Positions 33,932-41,870 of a stretch of DNA of 64,000 bases are shown here, piece by piece. Each line of letters begins with the position of its first letter. Within the stretch, counting starts at the first letter, position 1. The DNA is from CAZUHB01 sp964620445. GTDB lineage: Bacteria; Planctomycetota; B15-G4; CAYZWU01. A program made the translations under genes and the position numbers. Below the pieces are notes generated by a model that saw nothing but the letters and a program-made list of their open reading frames with translations, did not search any database and had not been told where the DNA came from. Where the stretch lies: contig CAZUHB010000007.1 in assembly GCA_964620445.1 (NCBI GenBank), forward strand, positions 62,001-126,000. The letters are read 5' to 3'.

Positions 33932-35224
33932 CTACGGGTAGATCTTGTAGAGCATCCGCGGGAAGGGGATGCACTCGCGCACATGGTGGGTGCCGCAGAT
34001 CCAGGCGACGGTCCGCTCGAGGCCGAGGCCGAAGCCGCCGTGAGGCACCGAACCGAAGCGTCTCAGGTCGAGGTACCATCTGAAGGACTCCTCGGGAAGC
34101 TCGTGCGCTTCGATCTGTTTCTTCAGGTAGTCGAGGTCGGAGCTCCTCTGTCCGCCGCCGATGATCTCGCCGTACCCCTCGGGTGCGAGCATGTCCACGC
34201 CGAGCGCCAGCTTGTCGTCCTCAGGATCGCGCTTCATGTAAAAAGCCTTGATCGCCGCCGGAAAACGGTGAACGAGGAGGGGTTTCTCGAAATCCTCGCC
34301 GAGGGCGGTCTCCTCGGGGGCGCCGAAATCTTCGCCCCATTCGACCGAGTGCCCCTTCTGCTTGAGGCGTTCCACGGCATCGGTGTAGGAGAGGCGCGGA
34401 AAGGGAGGCGTCACCTTTTCGAGAAGGGCTCGGTCCCGCTCGAGTACGTCGAGTTCGCGGCCGCGGTCGCGAAGCACCTGCTCCACGATGTAGCCCACGA
34501 ACTGCTCGGCCAGTTCCATGACGCCCTCGAACTCGAGGTAGGCCACCTCCGGCTCGACCATCCAGAATTCCGTGAGATGACGGCGCGTCTTCGATTTCTC
34601 AGCGCGAAAGGTGGGGCCGAAACAGTAGATCTTGCCGAACGCCATCGCCGCGGCCTCGCCGTAGAGCTGCCCCGACTGTGTGAGGTAGGCGTCCTCGCCG
34701 AAATAGTCGACGTTGAAAAGCGTTGTCGTCCCCTCGCACGCCGCCGGCGTGAAGATGGGCGTATCCATGCACACATAGCCCCGGTCGTCGAAGAAATCGC
34801 GGATCGCCTTGATCACTCGCGCCCGGATGCGGAGGACGGCGTGCTGCTTGGCCGAGCGGAGCCAAAGGTGACGGTTCTCCATGAGAAAGGCGGTGGAGTG
34901 CTCCTTGGGTGTGATCGGATAGGGCTCGGCCATCTCGATGATTTCGATCCCGCTCACCCCGATCTCGACTCCGCCCGCGGCGCGCTTGTCTTCCTTGACC
35001 TCGCCTGTCACGACGATCGAAGACTCCTGCGGCAGGGTGTCGCACTCCTTGAAGAGCTCCCCGTCGAAATCCCCCTTGAACATCACGGCCTGCACGATGC
35101 CCGTGCCGTCCCTCACCTGGAGAAAGTGGAGCTTGCCCGACGACCTCTTGTTGTAGAGCCAACCCTTGATCGTGACGGTTTCGCCTACATGGTCGAGTAG
35201 ATTTTCAATGTAGACATGGTCCAT
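33932..35224 (-). CDS. asnS: Asparaginyl-tRNA synthetase
   Basis: 430 residues from ATG 35224, which has AGGAGG at good spacing; an upstream reading to 35263 is rejected. An N-terminal OB anticodon-binding domain (about 15-105, 'VTIKGWLYNKRSSGKLHFLQVRDG' in part) precedes the class II core with 'TPIFTPAACEGTTTLFNVDYF', 'FGPTFRAEKSKTRRHLTEFWMVEPE' (motif 2) and 'GFGLGLERTVAWICG' (motif 3). The 'AACEG' and 'RHLTEFWM' forms distinguish AsnRS from AspRS. It charges tRNA-Asn directly, so the GatCAB enzyme at 55.5-58.7 kb is probably needed mainly for Gln-tRNA(Gln). A small membrane protein gene lies 57 bp upstream. Confidence 0.95.
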   Translation of the reverse strand: MDHVYIENLLDHVGETVTIKGWLYNKRSSGKLHFLQVRDGTGIVQAVMFKGDFDGELFKECDTLPQESSIVVTGEVKEDKRAAGGVEIGVSGIEIIEMAEPYPITPKEHSTAFLMENRHLWLRSAKQHAVLRIRARVIKAIRDFFDDRGYVCMDTPIFTPAACEGTTTLFNVDYFGEDAYLTQSGQLYGEAAAMAFGKIYCFGPTFRAEKSKTRRHLTEFWMVEPEVAYLEFEGVMELAEQFVGYIVEQVLRDRGRELDVLERDRALLEKVTPPFPRLSYTDAVERLKQKGHSVEWGEDFGAPEETALGEDFEKPLLVHRFPAAIKAFYMKRDPEDDKLALGVDMLAPEGYGEIIGGGQRSSDLDYLKKQIEAHELPEESFRWYLDLRRFGSVPHGGFGLGLERTVAWICGTHHVRECIPFPRMLYKIYP

Positions 35225-35281
35225 CCTGGAAATCCTCCTTCGGAAGGTGAGCGAGTGCGGCACGCGGAACGAGAGGTTTCA

Positions 35282-35881
35282 TCAAGGAAAGGCCTCGTAA
35301 ATCGGCATGAGGTGCTCGGCCGTGACCTGACCGTCCTCGATATCGACGTAGCCCTTGAACGGTACGGTGCCCTTCAGAACCTCCACCGTGATTCTGTGAG
35401 TCCCGGTCTCCTTCCCGTTCGTTTCGTCGACGATCGTCACGGTCTGATAGCCGCTTCCGGCGAGGTGGTCTTCGATCCTCTCCCGGAGACCCACGACGCG
35501 GCCCCTTTCGCCCCGACTCGAGAAGGTTTCGATGACCGCCAGGAAGCGGTCCTCCACCGTGGCGAGCCGATTCTCGATGTTGGCGCTCAGCTGGCAGAGC
35601 TCCTCGAGCCGCGCCTCGACACCCTGGAGATCGATCTCCACGTGGGGCTGCGGCGGCAGGGGAGGTTCGTCGCTGACGGACGCCTCGATCCTGTCGCTGA
35701 TCGTCTCGACCGCGCCAAGGAGATCCTTGTTCTCCAGCGAGGTGTTCAACGCGTTCTCGAGCCTCTTGAAGTGGCCCCTCTGGAGAAGGACGAAGATCGC
35801 GAGGGCGATGAGGAAAATGGCAACCACAAAATAATCGGTGATCAGCGCGGCAGTGAAAACTGCCAGGAAGGTGGCGGCCAT
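35282..35881 (-). CDS. Membrane-anchored coiled-coil protein of unknown function
   Basis: 199 residues. One or two hydrophobic helices occupy about residues 3-35, followed by a long helical, coiled-coil-prone segment (about 38-125; 'VEARLEELCQLSANIENRLATVEDRF' region) and a small alpha/beta C-terminal part (about 145-199, 'RITVEVLKGTVPFKGYVDIEDG'). No family is recognised. ATG 35881 starts at a Met-Ala-Ala with weak upstream purines. It may be co-transcribed with asnS, 57 bp downstream, but no functional link is evident. It is divergent from the nhaC-like gene, with 230 bp between them. Confidence 0.7.
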   Translation of the reverse strand: MAATFLAVFTAALITDYFVVAIFLIALAIFVLLQRGHFKRLENALNTSLENKDLLGAVETISDRIEASVSDEPPLPPQPHVEIDLQGVEARLEELCQLSANIENRLATVEDRFLAVIETFSSRGERGRVVGLRERIEDHLAGSGYQTVTIVDETNGKETGTHRITVEVLKGTVPFKGYVDIEDGQVTAEHLMPIYEAFP

Positions 35882-36111
35882 CGATCTGTCTCCACGAGAA
35901 AAACAGGAGAATCGGTCCCAACCTGGCCGGCGTCTTTCTTTGCGCCGGACAGCGACGGACGCCCATTATTGAAGCCTTCCGAATCAAATCAAGCAAAAAG
36001 GGTTCGATCGATCCTCTCATTTTGACGTTTAAATTCCTGCACCACTCTTTTCTAATGAAAAACGAAAAGACCATCCGCTTCCAAGGCACGAGCAGGTCAT
36101 AGAGAGCGACG

Positions 36112-38205
36112 ATGAAAAAATTCAAATACGGTACCCTGCTTCTATTCGTCGTATCTCTTTTCTTTCTGCCCGAACCGGACGAGGATTATCTCTTCCTTCA
36201 GAGCGTCAACAGCATGACGCGCGACTGGTTCGACCGCGTCGAATCGGAACGGGGCCCGGTCGAAACGGTCTGGCTCACCCACCTCGAGGCGGAGGGGACG
36301 AGCGCCGGTCTTTCGCTCGACTCGGTGGAGCGGGAGATCCGCCAGGCGCTCCTCATCAAGGCCCTGACCGACAACAGGACGATCACCTTCGTCGAGAGGA
36401 GCGGCCAGGCGTGGTCTCTCGACAAGAGACAGATCATTCCGCTCGAGAACGCTCCGTCCCGCGATCCGCGCACGATCCGCTTCGGCTGCCGGGCCGCGCA
36501 GAAAGACGGAAGCGGATCGTTGAAGTGCGCCCTCTCGGACGGCACGGAGCCGATCGAGCTCAAAGCCCGCTTTTTCCACTGGACGTCGATCTTGCCCCCC
36601 TTCGTGGCGATCCTGCTCGCGCTCCTCTTTCAGAAAACGATCGTGGCGCTCTTCTGCGGCGTCTGGCTGGGCGCCACCCTCCTGTCCGGATTGAATCCCC
36701 TGACGGGCCTCTGGCTCTTCGTCCACCACTATTTCTACGAGAACGCTCTTCTCGATCAGTTCCGCCTTGAGATCATCGGATTCGTCATCTTTCTCTGCGC
36801 CATGGTGGGCGTTCTCAGCCGGGGCGGCGGCATACGCGGGTTCGTCAACCTCCTCGTGCGCATCGCGAGATCGGTCCGGTCGACGCAGGTCGCCACCTAT
36901 CTCATGGGGCTCGCCATCTTCTTCGACGATTACTCGAACTGCATCCTCGTGGGTTCGGTGATGCGCCCCCTCTCCGACAAGATGCGCATCTCGCGCGAGA
37001 AGCTCGCCTACATCGTCGACTCCACGGCGGCGCCGATCGCCGGACTCGCCATGCTGTCCACATGGATCGCCTACGAGGTCTCCACCTTCTCGGCCCAGCT
37101 TCCCGAAGCGGGCATCAGCGAGAGCGGGTACGAGATCTTCATCATGACGATCCCCTTCAGGTTCTACTGCATCTTCACCCTCCTCTTCGTTCTCATGGTA
37201 ATTCTCACGATGCGCGATTTCGGGCCGATGCTGCGCGCCGAACGCCGCGCGCGCTCCACGGGCGAGGTCGTCCGCCCGGGGAGCCGCCCCATGGTCTCCT
37301 CGGCCATGACGCGGATCGAGGCGAAAGCCGGCGTGCCCGAGCGATGGTACAACGCGGTGCTTCCCATCGCCTGCGTGCTCATCGTCACCATGGAGGAATA
37401 CTGGCGCATCGGCGGCGGGTGGAGCCGCCCCCTGATCGACATCGTCTCCCTCGACGCGCTGCGCTCGGTGCTCGGAACGGCGTCCGAGGTGAGCGCGGCG
37501 CGGCCCATATTCTTCGGCGCGGCGGCCGGATTCGTTCTCGCCGTTCTGCTGCTCATCGCGCAGCGGATCCTTCCGCTGCTCGAGTGCCTCAAGGCCGCGG
37601 CATCGAGCACGCGGGCCCTCTTCTTCGCCGTGGTCATCCTCTTTCTGGCCTGGTGCATCGGCGGGGTGTGCGCCGATATCGGGACGGCCCATTATCTGAT
37701 CGCCCTTTTCAAGGGGGTCATTCCGCCGCTCCTCTTTCCGCTCGTACTCTTCCTGACGGCGTCCCTCGTCTCCTTCGCCACCGGTTCGTCGTGGTCGACG
37801 ATGGCGATCCTCTTGCCCAACACGGTGCTCTTCGCCGTCAAGATGGCCGAGCTGAGCGATCTCGACACTCTCTCCATGCTGGTGATCTCGATCGGCGCGG
37901 TCCTCGAGGGCTCGATCTTCGGCGATCACTGTTCGCCGATCTCGGACACGACGATCCTCTCCTCTGTCAGCGCGGCGTCGGACCATGTCGACCATGTCAA
38001 AACCCAGATCCCCTACGCCCTCAGCACCATGTTCGCCGCCACCCTCATCGGCTACCTCCCCGCGGCGGCCGGTGTCCCCCCTCTGCTCAGCATCGGCACC
38101 GGCATCGCCGTCCTCCTGGCCGGCCTCCTGATTTTCGGCCGCCGGGCGGCCATTGCCGATCCCGCTCCGGCCGAGACGGTTGAAAGGGACCGGCAAATCA
38201 GGTAA
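36112..38205 (+). CDS. NhaC-family Na+/H+ antiporter with extra N-terminal domain
   Basis: 697 residues. The C-terminal part (about 160-690) is a polytopic transporter of the NhaC/ion-transporter superfamily: about 11-12 hydrophobic segments, 'FFDDYSNCILVGSVMRPLSDK', 'YIVDSTAAPIAG', 'FATGSSWSTMAILLP' and 'SIFGDHCSPISDTT', all typical. Ahead of it lies a first hydrophobic helix (6-20) and a soluble stretch of about 140 residues containing 'SLDSVEREIRQALLIKAL' and two cysteines; usual NhaC proteins (about 450-500 residues) lack this. The extra domain would lie outside the membrane and may sense salt or pH (inference). Amino-acid permeases of the same superfamily are alternatives for substrate. 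The gene stands 46 bp upstream of a cyclophilin gene. Confidence 0.85.
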   Translation: MKKFKYGTLLLFVVSLFFLPEPDEDYLFLQSVNSMTRDWFDRVESERGPVETVWLTHLEAEGTSAGLSLDSVEREIRQALLIKALTDNRTITFVERSGQAWSLDKRQIIPLENAPSRDPRTIRFGCRAAQKDGSGSLKCALSDGTEPIELKARFFHWTSILPPFVAILLALLFQKTIVALFCGVWLGATLLSGLNPLTGLWLFVHHYFYENALLDQFRLEIIGFVIFLCAMVGVLSRGGGIRGFVNLLVRIARSVRSTQVATYLMGLAIFFDDYSNCILVGSVMRPLSDKMRISREKLAYIVDSTAAPIAGLAMLSTWIAYEVSTFSAQLPEAGISESGYEIFIMTIPFRFYCIFTLLFVLMVILTMRDFGPMLRAERRARSTGEVVRPGSRPMVSSAMTRIEAKAGVPERWYNAVLPIACVLIVTMEEYWRIGGGWSRPLIDIVSLDALRSVLGTASEVSAARPIFFGAAAGFVLAVLLLIAQRILPLLECLKAAASSTRALFFAVVILFLAWCIGGVCADIGTAHYLIALFKGVIPPLLFPLVLFLTASLVSFATGSSWSTMAILLPNTVLFAVKMAELSDLDTLSMLVISIGAVLEGSIFGDHCSPISDTTILSSVSAASDHVDHVKTQIPYALSTMFAATLIGYLPAAAGVPPLLSIGTGIAVLLAGLLIFGRRAAIADPAPAETVERDRQIR

Positions 38206-38251
38206 AGAAGAATGCTCGCTCGTGAAAAAATCGATTTCTTAGGAGAAGACA

Positions 38252-38941
38252 ATGTCCACCAATACACCTCTTTCCGTGCTCCTCGGCCTGCTCGTTTGCT
38301 TGATTCTGGTTGTCGCGCCGGCTTGTTCCGAGTGTGACAAGGCGACCGGGGAAGAGAGCGCTCCAGCCGTCGAGACACCGCCGGTGGAGGCCAAGCCGAC
38401 CTCTTTCGATCTCGAAAATCTTCCCGACTCACCGAAGGTGGTCATGAAGACGACCGAGGGTGATATCACGCTGGAGCTCGACAACCTGAAGGCGCCGATC
38501 ACGACGAAAAACTTCCTCCAGTATGTCCAGGACGGCCATTACAACGGCACGATCTTCCATCGCGTCATGCCCGGCTTCATGATCCAGGGAGGCGGATACA
38601 CCAAGGCGCTTTACGAGAACGCGCGGACGCAGGCGAAAACAACGCGCGATCCGATCAAGAACGAGGCGAGCAACGGTCTCAGCAACGCGAGGGGCACCAT
38701 CGCGATGGCGCGCCGCGGCGACCCCCACAGCGCCACGACCCAGTTCTTCATCAATGTCGTGGACAACGGCAAGCTCGACTACAACTCGCGCAGCGCGGGT
38801 TACACCGTGTTCGGCAAGGTGGTCGCCGGAATGGAAGCGGTGGAAGCGATCAGGAACGCGCCGACCAAGGCCTGGGGCAGCCACGCGAACATGCCGGAAA
38901 AACTGGTCGAGATCATCTCCGTCGAACCGCTCATCGACTGA
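38252..38941 (+). CDS. Cyclophilin-type peptidyl-prolyl isomerase, lipoprotein
   Basis: 229 residues. A lipoprotein signal ends in a VAPAC lipobox (Cys25). After an acidic/proline linker (about 30-60) comes a cyclophilin domain: 'VVMKTTEGDITLELD', 'TIFHRVMPGFMIQGGGYT' and 'TIAMARRGDPHSATTQFFINV', keeping the Arg of the FHR motif and the QFFIN active-site residues. It should accelerate proline isomerisation of exported proteins while tethered to a membrane. AGGAG precedes ATG 38252. It may share a transcript with the antiporter gene 46 bp upstream. Confidence 0.93.
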   Translation: MSTNTPLSVLLGLLVCLILVVAPACSECDKATGEESAPAVETPPVEAKPTSFDLENLPDSPKVVMKTTEGDITLELDNLKAPITTKNFLQYVQDGHYNGTIFHRVMPGFMIQGGGYTKALYENARTQAKTTRDPIKNEASNGLSNARGTIAMARRGDPHSATTQFFINVVDNGKLDYNSRSAGYTVFGKVVAGMEAVEAIRNAPTKAWGSHANMPEKLVEIISVEPLID

Positions 38942-38962
38942 CAAGGGCGCGCTGCCGGTGGG

Positions 38963-39622
38963 CTACTCGCTCGCATAGCGGTTGTAGACGTCGAGCAGGC
39001 CCTCCTTCTTTTTCTTGAACGCCATCTTGCACAGGGGGCACCGTCCATCCTCGCCCGCGCCCGGATACCCGAGCAGGGCCGCCTCCCGTTCGAAGGCTCG
39101 ATCGAGATAGCGCACGACCATCTGGTCGTCGAAAAAGTCGGGATAGCAATAGAGCAGTCCGAGGCCGATGTTGGCGTCGACCACGTGTTCGCCCAGGTTG
39201 GCCGAATCGGAAAAGAACCGGAACGCCCTCTGCCAGTCTTCGCCGATCCTCGTCTCGTGGTAGAGGGAGATCAGAGCGTGGCCGGCATGATAGGAGAGCT
39301 CGGGAAGAAGGTCGAGGTCCTCGAGATCATTGAGCGCATCAGTGAAAATCTCCGTCGCGTCGCGGTACTTCTTTTTTTCGTGATGGCCCCGTCCGAGCAG
39401 AATCCGCGCATCGAGATCGGCCGGCTCGATGTCGCGGGCGGTCAGCGCAAGGCGTATCGCCTCGTCGGGATCGCTCTCGAGAACCATGAAACCCTGTTTG
39501 ATGAGCTCGTCCACCTCGGCGGCCTTGGCCTGTTCCTCGGCGATATAGGCAAAAACGAAAACAGCCGCCACCGACAGGACGATGATCACGGCGCCAAGGA
39601 TTGCTATGTTCCGGACCCGCAT
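38963..39622 (-). CDS. Membrane-anchored TPR-like protein
   Basis: 219 residues. An N-terminal membrane helix (about 7-27, no cleavage site obvious) is followed by TPR-like helices (about 33-170; 'EAIRLALTARDIEPADLDARILLGRGHHEKKKYRDAT' region). The C-terminus has a CxxC ('RCPLCK', about 196-201), followed by a Lys-rich helix. The CxxC could bind metal, but only two cysteines are present. GGGGGG lies upstream of the ATG. No family beyond TPR. It converges on the cyclophilin gene and is divergent from the zinc-ribbon/retropepsin gene. Confidence 0.75.
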   Translation of the reverse strand: MRVRNIAILGAVIIVLSVAAVFVFAYIAEEQAKAAEVDELIKQGFMVLESDPDEAIRLALTARDIEPADLDARILLGRGHHEKKKYRDATEIFTDALNDLEDLDLLPELSYHAGHALISLYHETRIGEDWQRAFRFFSDSANLGEHVVDANIGLGLLYCYPDFFDDQMVVRYLDRAFEREAALLGYPGAGEDGRCPLCKMAFKKKKEGLLDVYNRYASE

Positions 39623-39862
39623 GGCCCCCCCATGACTTTTTTTCTACGTCTCGATCGAACAGCCACTGACCGTACTGCAATGGATTGCCACAGTCTATCG
39701 TTGTCCCGGCGCTTTTTTGACAGGTTTTTTCCGGCCGGGCCCGTCAAAAAAATCCCGGAAAAAGAGAACTCGCTCGTTTATGATCCCTGAATCGTCCGGG
39801 CGGTGCGCACGGGCCACACAGACAGCCGGTTGACTTTCGAAGAAAATCTCGGAGAAAAGCGG

Positions 39863-41851
39863 ATGGGGAACGAGGATTCGGGCAGAACGCGATGCGGGAA
39901 GTGTCTCAGCTACACCGAGTCCGGCTCGAGATTCTGTTCCCAGTGCGGCGCACCGGTTGCGGCCGCGGGGAGCGGGCCCTCCTCGGGTCTCGGGAATATG
40001 CCGATCGGCACCCTGCTCACACGCGGGATCGTGCTCCTTCTTCTCGTGGCTGGGGGGACCTATGGAGGGATCCTTCTCTACCGCCATGTGGATCCCCAGT
40101 TTCTGAAAGGCGCAGCCACCCCGGTGACGCCCCGGGACGACCGATCGGCCGAGGAGACACCCGAGAGAGATCCACACGCGGCCGGAATGACGGAAACTCC
40201 ACCCGAGGAGGAAGAGGATCGTGAGGATCGAAAAGTCTGCCTCACTCCCGACGCCCTCCTCGATGCGGTCGGTCCGAGTCTGTGTCTCTTCGTGGGAATG
40301 GACTCGAAAGGAGTCGAGTTCACCCGCTCCGCGGCGGTGGCGATCGAGCAAGGCCTCGCTCTGCCCGCCTCCATTCTGAAGGGATCCTATCTCGGCTGGG
40401 TGGCGGCGGCCGATGAAGGCGGCCGCGCCGGGGGAAGCGGCCGCGAAGCGGAGGTGGTGGTCTACTTCGACGAGTTGCTCGGAGGCGCACTCCTCGACGG
40501 GGAGGCCGATCGACCTGTCCTGCCCGGCCGCGACCCGGCGGAACTGGCCGTGGGTGCACGCCTCTTCCAGGTCCGGCCGGCCGACAAGGGACGGAAACCG
40601 GCCATACTGCCCGGTCTTTTTGCCGGACGATCATACGCTCCCGACACCGGCGCGAAACGCTACCTCTTCACCGGGGACCCCCCGGCGAGGTTGGGGGCGA
40701 TCATCGTCGACGAGCAGGGACGATTTCTCGGAATCGCTCCACCGGGCCAGGGTGAGGATCCTTTCGCCTTCATCCCCTCCGCCTTTTTCGATCCGGGGCC
40801 GCGGCGCGGGGCGATGACCCTTGCCGACTTCAATTCGATCTACTTCGAGGGAAGCTTCGACGCCCTTGTGAGAGAAGCGCGTTCCCGCCTGAAAGTGGGA
40901 AGCCTGGCCGAGGCGCTCGATCTCTTCGATCAGGCCCGCGCCCGGAATCCATTCAGGGGACGCGAGCTCGACGAGGAAGTGCTCAATGTCGTTCTCAACC
41001 TCGTCGACCAGCTCACGAAGAGCGGCGCCGCGGGAGAGGCGCTCGAAATCTGCACGCGCAAGGGGGCCGAGTTCTCCTTCTCCGCCGACCTGATGCTTCT
41101 GGCGTTTCGAGCGGCAGCCCAGGTGCAGGAGTTCGCGGCGGCATCGGGGTGGATTCTCAAGATCGAGGAGCTGAATCCCGATCTCTACGAACGGCTCCAG
41201 GGGGAACATGTGGCGCTCTACCTCTCGTGGAGCGGCTCACTGGTTCATCGCGACCAGCGCCGCGATGCGGTTGGCGTGATACGCGAGGGTCTCTCTTTCA
41301 GGCCCTGGAGCGCGAGCCTTCACGAGACGCTGGGCAATCTGCTCAAGTCGCTGCGCGACTACCGCGGCGCGGCGGCCGCCTTTCAGGAGGCTTGCCGGCT
41401 CGATCCGGAACGGGCCGCCCACCTCTCTCAAACGATCGAGCTCTGCGTCGAACTGCAGGGCCGGCCGGGAAGCGTGTCGATCAACTTCGACCCGGAAGAC
41501 CACATCTTCTGCCGCGGTTTGATCGATGGCAAGGTGTGGGTCGATTTCATCGTGGACACGGGAGCCAGTATCACCTCGATTCCCCTGTCGTCCGCAAAGG
41601 CGCTCGGCATCAACGTGAAACACATCAATCGCAGGGCGCACATCTCCACCGCGAGCGGAGAGCTGGATGTTCCCTACATCTCGGTGGAAACGCTCGACGT
41701 GGGCGGACTTGTCGTGAAGCAGCCTCATATTCTCATCCACGACCTTCCCGCGGCCAATGCCGGATACGGCCTGCTCGGACTCAATTTCCTCGACAAGTTC
41801 GTTTACAAGATCGACCATCAGTCGGGCCGCATGACGATCAGGCCGCGATAA
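39863..41851 (+). CDS. Zinc ribbon - TM - TPR - retropepsin-like aspartic protease
   Basis: 662 residues from ATG 39863 (GGAGAAAAGCGG upstream). Order: zinc ribbon with CGKC...CSQC (C11, C14, C25, C28); one membrane helix (about 50-72); a charged Pro/Thr linker; a beta-rich region (about 130-330); TPR-like helices (about 335-535, 'GSLAEALDLFDQARARNPF'); and a retropepsin-like domain (about 545-662) with the catalytic DTGAS at D565-S569 and a second hydrophobic loop 'GYGLLGLNFL'. Single-domain proteases of this type work as dimers. With the ribbon cytoplasmic, the protease would lie on the outer side of the membrane. Substrate unknown. It ends 19 bp before polA, so the two are probably co-transcribed. 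Confidence 0.85.
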   Translation: MGNEDSGRTRCGKCLSYTESGSRFCSQCGAPVAAAGSGPSSGLGNMPIGTLLTRGIVLLLLVAGGTYGGILLYRHVDPQFLKGAATPVTPRDDRSAEETPERDPHAAGMTETPPEEEEDREDRKVCLTPDALLDAVGPSLCLFVGMDSKGVEFTRSAAVAIEQGLALPASILKGSYLGWVAAADEGGRAGGSGREAEVVVYFDELLGGALLDGEADRPVLPGRDPAELAVGARLFQVRPADKGRKPAILPGLFAGRSYAPDTGAKRYLFTGDPPARLGAIIVDEQGRFLGIAPPGQGEDPFAFIPSAFFDPGPRRGAMTLADFNSIYFEGSFDALVREARSRLKVGSLAEALDLFDQARARNPFRGRELDEEVLNVVLNLVDQLTKSGAAGEALEICTRKGAEFSFSADLMLLAFRAAAQVQEFAAASGWILKIEELNPDLYERLQGEHVALYLSWSGSLVHRDQRRDAVGVIREGLSFRPWSASLHETLGNLLKSLRDYRGAAAAFQEACRLDPERAAHLSQTIELCVELQGRPGSVSINFDPEDHIFCRGLIDGKVWVDFIVDTGASITSIPLSSAKALGINVKHINRRAHISTASGELDVPYISVETLDVGGLVVKQPHILIHDLPAANAGYGLLGLNFLDKFVYKIDHQSGRMTIRPR

Positions 41852-41870
41852 TCAGAAATCAAGGTAATCG

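Noticed and set aside
36142..38196. 684-codon frame antisense to the nhaC-like gene
   Set aside because: Translation is almost all charged residues (His, Asp, Glu, Arg) with no hydrophobic core, the typical mirror of a GC-rich membrane protein gene.
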